Assembly (NCBI GenBank): GCA_012845835.1
Contig: JABAKD010000019.1
Location: 4,998,994 to 5,062,993, forward strand
DNA length: 64,000 nt
Source of the DNA: Undaria pinnatifida
Taxonomy: Eukaryota > Sar > Phaeophyceae > Laminariales > Alariaceae
Direction of reading: 5' to 3'
The stretch's first letter is position 1, and the number at the start of each line of letters is the position of its first letter. The position numbers and the translations under genes are program-made. Of this stretch, positions 57,755 to 64,000 are shown one piece after another. The notes under the pieces were generated by a model that did not search any database, was not told where the DNA came from, and was given only the letters and a program-made list of their open reading frames with translations.

Positions 57755-58939
57755 TTAATAGCTACCGTTTTTCAATTGAATCCCATTCCGAGCTTCATTC
57801 ATCAGATTTCGATCGGATAAACCCGAGCACACGCCGACTGACCTTTTGTCTGGCAACAAAACGTGTCGAGTGCGTTTCTTATGATTGTTTAACTCAATCA
57901 AACATCCGGGGCCAGTAAGCTGACTGACCATGTCCGCTTCGTGTTCTCTTCGTAGCCACTGAGAGACGCGCACTGAGTCAGCTTCTGAAATATATAGTGT
58001 GCATGCTATAATAGTATCATCTTGATCCGAGCCTCCCAGATCGACTCTGTGTGTTGCCTGATCGTTGAGAAACGTGCTGACGTTGTTCCAGGCGCGAAAC
58101 ACGGTGGTATGACTGCCTTCGTCATTGAACTCTTCGAATGTTATTGAAAATGCTGCTGCTTGTTGCCGGCTGTGTAGATCGCTCACTTCTTGTAGATACA
58201 GTACGCGACTACAGCGCTTACGATTCTGACAGCTAAGTATTTCAGACTTGAGTTTTATTCGACGAAAATTGAAACATGTCATTTCTATCTGATCGCTCAT
58301 TGGACAGGATTCGTACACAAAGTAGGCGTCACCCGGGCACGATAGGGGATCGTAATTCATCCACACATGATACCTCCCCGCACGGTGTGGAAATCCCAAC
58401 CCCACCGGCCGATTTTCTGATCGGCTATGGTTCGCATGTTGAGCCAGCTCCACCTCGGGAGGATATAGGGTTCCATCCCCGGTCGAGAGGTCGTTCCATA
58501 TTTCTAAAACTAACATCAACCGGGGAAGCAAATTGCGATTTCTCGGGTCGACACCACCCTGCACGGTGGGAAAACCCCAATCCCGTTGGCTAATCGCTGA
58601 TTGGTTCGAGCTCCACAGCACTGTCCCAGGTGGATAGAGGCCCATCGATGGGGGGGATTTCCGTCGCACACGGGGAAGATAGGGTCCCATCCGCGATTCA
58701 TGAATCCCCCGAATCCCTGCAGCTCCAAAACCGCCGGAACAGTAACGGTGACCTCCCGTGTCGACACCACTCCGCACGACGTGAAACCCCAACCATATTC
58801 GCTTACCGCTGATTGGCTGGGGCTCGGACTTGAGGGCAACGCCACCATGGGAGGATATAGAGCCATGTGCCCGTTTCAGAAATCCTGACAAACCGGGGAC
58901 GATGAACGGTTTCTCCCGCGGGTCGACCCAGCCCCGCAC
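57755..58939 (-). CDS. Unassigned 394-codon ORF, C-terminal half protein-like
   Basis: This is the longest uninterrupted ORF outside repeats. Its upstream half (58,939-58,330) crosses the diverged satellite at 58.3-59.5 kb and reads a repeated G-G-V-D-P/T-R phrase, so it is probably not original coding sequence. The downstream half (about 58,300-57,755, 180 codons) has normal composition: MSDQIEMTCFNFRRIKLKSE, QQAAAFSITFEEFNDEG, SQWLRREHEADMV, LIELNNHKKRTRHVLLPDKR. I recognise no domain. It may be a terminal exon that begins after the satellite (ATG near 58,299) or a relic of a mobile-element protein. No signal peptide or membrane helix in that half. Confidence that it is a functional gene is low. 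Confidence 0.35.
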   Translation of the reverse strand: MRGWVDPREKPFIVPGLSGFLKRAHGSISSHGGVALKSEPQPISGKRIWLGFHVVRSGVDTGGHRYCSGGFGAAGIRGIHESRMGPYLPRVRRKSPPSMGLYPPGTVLWSSNQSAISQRDWGFPTVQGGVDPRNRNLLPRLMLVLEIWNDLSTGDGTLYPPEVELAQHANHSRSENRPVGLGFPHRAGRYHVWMNYDPLSCPGDAYFVYESCPMSDQIEMTCFNFRRIKLKSEILSCQNRKRCSRVLYLQEVSDLHSRQQAAAFSITFEEFNDEGSHTTVFRAWNNVSTFLNDQATHRVDLGGSDQDDTIIACTLYISEADSVRVSQWLRREHEADMVSQLTGPGCLIELNNHKKRTRHVLLPDKRSVGVCSGLSDRNLMNEARNGIQLKNGSY

Positions 58940-59540
58940 GATTGTGCGACAATCACCTATTATTCACATTGGCTTATCGGTGAGCATTCGTGCGGCTCGC
59001 AGAGCCAGGGACACCCGGGAAGGAGATAGACCAGCAAACGGGCGGGGGGCGTTTCGACGCACCCGATGAGGATAGGGCTTCACCGCCGTTCCAGAAATCC
59101 TTTCATAACCCATCAACGTCAACAAACCGGGGACAAAAACCGACTTCTCCCGGGTCGACACCACACCGCACGGTGTGGAAGCCTTAGCTAGCTGAGGGCA
59201 CAACAGGGTCCAACCCCGGTTCAGAAATCTTTCATGGTACTTTCACGTAGAAAAAAGAAGGGCAGCTCGCGCTACTGCTGAATTTTTGTTCGTATACCCC
59301 AATCTCGCTTTACGCTGACGTATCATTTGATTCCTGCCTCGATACCACCCCGCACAGTGTAACCCAACCTCCGATTGATCGGCTCGACCGGGGTCCGTGG
59401 ATAGACGGGAGGACATCGAAGTGACCTTGGGAGACCAGCGACCGCAATAAATACCACCAGACTTGCCACACTGTTACGCCTCTGATCTCAAGGTACCAAG
59501 GAGCTACAAGGAGGACATGCGATCGGAGCACGTTCATCTT
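58320..59540. repeat. Diverged satellite, about 160-230 bp units
   Basis: The marker 'gggtcgacaccac(c/t)ccgcac' recurs near 58,375 (degraded), 58,546, 58,758, 58,919, 59,151 and 59,337. Each is followed by 'gtg(t)gaaaccccaa', 'gattggct', 'gaggatagggttcca' and 'cagaaatc...aaccggggac' in order. Six or so units with indels. Confidence 0.75.
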
Positions 59541-60689
59541 TGAAAGTATTCGGCGGGGCGTGAATTTTAACAGTGGGCTTTTGATTGGAAAGCTGATGAG
59601 TATGTCTTGCCCACGAAAACCAAGGTGAGAATTGTAGCGCGGGTGATGAGTCGAGAATTAACATGAATTTTGGATAAATATTTGGGCCCACTGCTGCTGT
59701 ATCGAGTATTCGGTTGTTGACAGCAATATCGTGGGAACTGGATCTTGACTTGTGCCATTTGTGATTGGGCAGGCTTTCGTGCAGTCTGACGTGGAGGAAA
59801 AAGTTTACATGCGTTTGACTCAGGGTTGCGGTAGGATGTTCGGGAAGATAGTAAGACTGAACTAGAGCTTGTATGGCTTGAAGCAGGCATCGAGGAGATG
59901 GCTCGCACATCTTACTAGGTGCTTATTGAGTTTGAGATTCGTGCAGTGCCTTGCTGATGCATGCGTTTTTCAGTTGATGGAGGTAGATCGTGTAGTGATG
60001 ACTATAGTGGTACATGTCGACGATATGTTTGCCGTGGGGGAGAAGGCATGGTATAGCCAGTTTGGCAGGGATTTGGATCAAATGGTCCCGGTCAAAAATC
60101 TGGGAGAGTTGCGTTGCTACTCGCGGTGGTTTTACGAGAAGGACTGGCAGAAGGGGGTGTTGAACATTTCCCAGCAGACATGCGCTGAACAATTGGCGGA
60201 TGAATACGAGATAGAGTTTGGTAAGAGTGTTCCGCTCCCGGTTGGCCCGATATTTGCGAAGCTCGAATAGGATGAATTACCAGGAAACTGGCCGTTTCGT
60301 GAATTGGTCGGCTCACTAATGTGGCTGTCAACCCAGACTCGACCAGACATTTCTTACGCAGTAAGAGCGGTGGCTAGATACTGCGCTTCGCCAAACATAG
60401 AACATTGGAGGGCAGCGCTTGGAATTTTAGGGTATGTGAAACGGACTAACTCGTTCGGTATCACGTTTCGAGAGGTACATCAGCGGGCCTGAGCTTGCAG
60501 GTAATTACTGATGAAGCAGACTACGCAAGTGTGGCGACTGACAGGAGGTCAGTTTCAGGGGAGTTAGTGATATTGATTTCATCTTTGAAGCTCTAGAGGC
60601 TATAACCTTTTGATGATCATAACCTATTGAAATTTAGGTGGCAAGTGGCGTGTATCAGCTCTTAGCTGGTGTACGCTCGTAGGCTCGCT

Positions 60690-62040
60690 TACGACCCGAT
60701 GAAGACACAGCCTATATATATATGATTTGAGGCAAACGACGGCCACGGTTAGGTGAGCCTGTAAGAGCAGAGAGCTCTAGTAGAGAAGATGTCGTTCGGC
60801 GACCCAGGCCGATGTGTTGATTGATAATTTATTTGCTCAGCAGATGAGAGCGAATGGTGAGCAAAGAGGAGTGATCGAGGTGGGCCTGGCCATCACCTGA
60901 TCGAGACGGCACAATGCGTATGCTACGGACAGATGTACTCTACGGGTAGATGTCCGATCCACCTACAGCAACGTTTCCTGAGGCTTGCTCGTGGTCTACT
61001 GTACCTATGGCGATGTTCCCTGAGGTTTGCTTCTGGGAGCTTAGCTACGTCAAAGCCCCGACCGTTAACCTAAAATCATGTTCCATGAATGTTGCTCCGG
61101 GTACTTTATTTCGCCGCATTTTTTCCGTACTAACATTACTCGTACGTACTACATATACCAGCGTTTGGGTATGATTAACAAGCAAGCTGCTGTGAATCAT
61201 GTATCTAAGATACTGAGACTTGTGCTTGCTATGTGATGCATCGATAAACGACAAAACTCAGACTTATTGTAACTGTCTGCAGCACGAACAACTCGCAATG
61301 TATACCAGATGACTTTCAAGTGTTATCAAGTAACGACATGATGGTTACTGACAAGTAGCATTTCTAATACCTCCTCCCGTAAAGTTAACACTTTCTCACT
61401 CTGCGTTGCGTGCTCAAAACCTCCATAATAGGGATGCATGCAGCAACAATGATAAATGTTGGGGAAAATTTTCTGCGTAGACCAAACTCGTCTTGCAAAA
61501 CACCCAAGGGGTGAACACAAAATAAGCGGACGCGAAAAATCCTGCTCTGACACTATACGTGCTTCTGCATATTTATGCAAGTTAACTTACTAGCCCACAA
61601 TTCTAAAACCATCAGACGTGAACTATATTCCAATCGGTTACTCAACCAAGGAATAGAAGATGTTTGCAGTAGTCTAAAACAGTGAATGTGTTACCACTTA
61701 ATTAAGAGAGACATCACCTCTAGTGTATCTTAACCTTCCGTGTGTACTTGTCCAGGTGGCGGGTTTTTCCGGCCGTATATATCCTGAAGTACCGGAGATG
61801 GCGTAGTAAAAAATGTAAGATAAATTATGGTGCCGTCTTGATCAGGTGATGGCCAGGCCAACCTCGGTCAAGTGCTCCTTTTTGCTCACCATCAGCTCTC
61901 ATCTGCTGAGCAAATAAATCATCAATCAACATATCGGCCTGGGGTCGCCGAACAACATCTTATCTGCTAGAACTCTCTGCTCTTACAGGCTCACCTAACC
62001 GTGGCCTTCGTTTGCCTCAAATCATATATATAGGCTGTGT
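60690..62040. repeat. Inverted repeat arms of about 210 bp
   Basis: 60,690-60,915 ('gatgaagacacagcctatat' to 'gccatcacctgatcgagacg') is the near complement of 61,838-62,040. Both arms carry a TATATATA stretch and 'ggtgagcctgtaagagcaga'. The spacer is about 920 bp and includes 60,940-61,830 without a gene; one copy of the 75-bp terminal repeat lies in it (61,294-61,366). Confidence 0.8.
61294..61366. repeat. 75-bp direct repeat, internal copy
   Basis: 'cgcaatgtataccagatgac' to 'gacaagtagcatttcta' matches 62,946-63,017, the right end of the insertion, with about five differences. Confidence 0.85.
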
Positions 62041-62317
62041 CTTCATCGTGTACACTCGCCAGCCAACCTCAAGCTTCCTCTCCATCCTGAACGACGAGAT
62101 CATAAACATCGCGGCCAAGACACAGAGACTGGCTGCATAATTAACAGAAACCTTCGAACCATGCACAACACCAGTCGTTGTTTCTGCTCACCCCGTACAT
62201 TACATACATGGAGAACATGCGACCGGTGTTGTTTATGGTTTGAAGATTACCAGAGGTTGGAGAATCGTCATCAATGGCTGGAGCACTACCGCAAGAAGTT
62301 GGAGTGTCTTTTCCCGG

Positions 62318-62710
62318 CAGTAGAGTAGCTGTCTGTTAAAGGAGACTCTTATCATCAAGGCGATGAGGAGATTTCCAAAAAACAATTGGAATTTCAAAAA
62401 ATTCAGCAGTGTAGTAGTACCTGATGCTGCTGCTGGGTGCTGGCTTGCACTATTCGCCTTGATGATAAGAGTCTCCTTTAACAGACAGCTACTCTACTGT
62501 CGGGAGTTGCTTTGATAATGCTTGTCGCTTGAAGTTTGGCGAGTCCTTACTGAGAAGTCACGCCTTTGGCCCGCACTCTCAACGAGGTGCGTTGGGCAGT
62601 TTTGGTCGGTCTATCACGATGATCACATGTGAAGCTTATAGGCCCGCACTCAAAGAGAGGTGCGTCGGGCTCCAACTTTGGTCGGTCTATCACGATCATC
62701 ACACGTGAAG
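62318..62710. repeat. Inverted pair and tandem pair
   Basis: 62,320-62,376 ('gtagctgtctgttaaaggag', then 'cttatcatcaaggcg') is the complement of 62,456-62,505. Next to it 62,568-62,636 and 62,641-62,710 are two tandem copies sharing 'ggcccgcactc', 'gaggtgcgt', 'ggtcggtctatcacgat' and 'gtgaag'. Confidence 0.8.
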
Positions 62711-63439
62711 TCCTTGAACTAGAGGTCAGAGCTCTATTAACAGACAGTAGCTTGTACCATCGAGAGTTGCCTCTGTACCGCTGTTGCTCAGAACGACCCG
62801 CTTATTTGGAGTCGAGGCAACGTTTAGCAGTTGTTTACTCGAGTATATCGAGGTTTTGTTTTGGGGTCTTTGACGATGCAAAGAATGTTCCCGTGCGCGT
62901 GGATGGTTGATTTGGTACACCCTGTGATGTGGTGGCGTTCTATCGCAATGTATACCAGATGGCTTTTAAGTGTTATCAAGTAACGACATGATGGTTACTG
63001 ACAAGTAGCATCTCTATTAAGTGATGTATGGGGGTGTTTGTGTATCTTGGTTTTCCAGGACAAAGAAGTGCGTCACACTTTCTACTACGAAGGCAGAGTA
63101 TGTGGCGCTTGCAGACGTGATTGAGGAAGTGTTGTTTCAAAGGCAGGTTTGGCGTTTCATGTTGCCGAGGTGATGTTGGCATGCCGTGAATACCGGTTTT
63201 CGAGGACAATGAGGGCGCTGTGCAGTTTGCGAAGAACCCAATCACGAACTCGAACTCAAAGCACATAGACGTACGGCAATATATTCTCAGGGATCTAGTA
63301 GGGCGGAAAGCGATATCGATCATCCACGTGACGTCTTCTTTTCAGCATGCGGATTTTTTAACCAAGGCACTACCAAAGGAGTCTCTTGTGTTCCCCGGCA
63401 GTTTGGCGGTAGACTCCTGGCAACATTAATTGGAGGTAC

Positions 63440-63990
63440 TTGTAATGATATTGGTTTTTGAGTATTGGATGATGATGGAACATGAGATGTTTTATCTCGA
63501 TTGTAGTATTAGAAATTCGCTTGATAGAGGGCTTGAAGTATATTAATATGGGAGAACAATGTAGGTTGTTTTTGAGTTTTGGATGATGGAATTTGAGATG
63601 TTTCGTCTTGATTTCGGTATGAAAATTCGCTTGACGGAAGACGTGGTGGTAATAATAATTGGAGGGAACCATATTGGTTGGTTTCAATTATTAAATGATG
63701 AAATTTGATATTTGTATCTTGATTTCGGTATTTAAAATTTGCTTGATGGAGGACTTGGAGAATATTAATTTTGGGGAACATTATTGGTTGGTTCCCAGTA
63801 TTGAATGATGAAATTTAAGATTTTCAATTGAAGTGTATGCTAAAATTGAGAGAATATTGTCGGTTGTTTTTGAGAGTAGTGGATGATGAAATTTGACATT
63901 ATTTATCTTGATTTAAGCATTGAGTTTTGCTTGGCGGTTTGAATGGGCGTTATCATAACTATGTTACAAGCAGCGGAATGTTGTATCAAA
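63440..63990. repeat. Diverged tandem repeat, about 110-bp period
   Basis: The phrase 'tggatgatggaatttgaga' and variants occurs near 63,466, 63,580, 63,692, 63,801 and 63,880, with 'tatcttgatttcggtatt', 'ttcgcttgacgg' and 'ggttggtt' in order between. It follows the copia stop directly and may be the element's 3' region; an LTR was not reached before the window ends. Confidence 0.75.
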
Positions 63991-64000
63991 GCCTGATTGG

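Larger units (their letters stand above)
60572..63017. mobile_element. 2.4 kb insertion inside copia RNase H
   Basis: Left flank TTAGTGAT (60564-60571) and right flank TAAGTGAT (63018-63025) match at 7 of 8 bases, and joining the flanks restores continuous RNase H reading between SGEL and the following Val-Met. The ends are not obvious inverted repeats. Inside are an inverted repeat (60,690-60,915 and 61,838-62,040), a repeated 75-bp end and other duplications, so it is a composite. No transposase or ORF with motifs. An 8-bp duplication would suit hAT or related elements, but the class is open. Confidence 0.65.
59545..63431 (+). pseudogene. pol: Second copia element: decayed pol (RT and RNase H), split by an insertion
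   Basis: Relics of reverse transcriptase begin near 59,575 and continue through SIRLLTAI, VYMRLTQGCG, LYGLKQASRRW (59,872) and VVHVDDMFAV (60,010). A connection domain follows (STQTRPDISYAVRAVARYC, 60,322) and RNase H text TDRRSVSG (60,540). The frame is broken by stops at 60,268 and elsewhere and by frameshifts near 59,760 and 60,478. RNase H resumes only at 63,026 with VCVSWFSRT, TKAEYVALAD and NSNSKHIDVRQY, ending near 63,431. It is related to, but clearly different from, the 16.4 kb element (for example VKNLGELRCY against INNLGELRWY). Gag, protease, integrase and LTRs are not seen; the 5' side abuts the satellite. Confidence 0.85.

Overview
The window reads as repeat-rich nuclear DNA of a eukaryote. 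It contains a Ty1/copia LTR retrotransposon with all domains recognisable, a second copia fragment, tRNA-headed SINE-like copies, terminal-inverted-repeat elements with target-site duplications, KDZ-type transposase fragments that look intron-split, a long triplet microsatellite and several minisatellites. There is no operon structure, rRNA or organellar gene. The mix would suit a brown alga or another stramenopile, but no single-copy host gene confirms this, so the taxon is a guess.

Layout. 0.3-1.7 kb: a TA-flanked, pogo/Tc1-mariner-like element. 2-4.4 kb: pyrimidine-rich direct repeats, a SINE and a second short dispersed repeat. 4.6-16 kb: a nested mass of one modular G-run-rich repeat family (called family G here), copies in both orientations, including a nearly spacer-free head-to-head inverted repeat centred near 14,526. 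This stretch also has an (AAC)75 microsatellite and a second SINE. 15.9-25.5 kb: the distal part of a family G copy, split at 16,445/23,700 by a 7.25 kb copia element with 1.2% LTR divergence and a 5-bp target duplication, followed by an exactly 100-bp tandem array. 26-31.4 kb: more family G in both orientations, a third SINE and an inverted copy of the distal part that keeps the copia site empty. 31.4-35.3 kb: diverged tandem repeats and a 2.5 kb HindIII-motif minisatellite open on both strands. 35.3-50.2 kb: the least repetitive part, with minus-strand pieces of a KDZ-type transposase in N-to-C order at 48.3-47.6, 42.6-42.3 and 37.7-37.0 kb. 50.2-51.9 kb: a foldback element with a 5-bp target duplication and a nested MITE. 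54.2-57.5 kb: more family G. 57.7-59.5 kb: an unassigned minus-strand ORF running into a diverged satellite. 59.5-64 kb: a decayed copia pol whose RNase H is split by a 2.4 kb insertion, then a 110-bp tandem repeat.

In working terms, copia supplies gag and pol in one frame but carries many nonsense codons and is dead as sequenced. The SINEs and family G encode nothing recognisable and would depend on enzymes from elsewhere. The KDZ fragments are the only candidate for a larger spliced gene. Family G and its distal module are what I least recognise. Boundaries of dispersed repeats are judged by eye to about 10-30 bp unless a target duplication fixes them.
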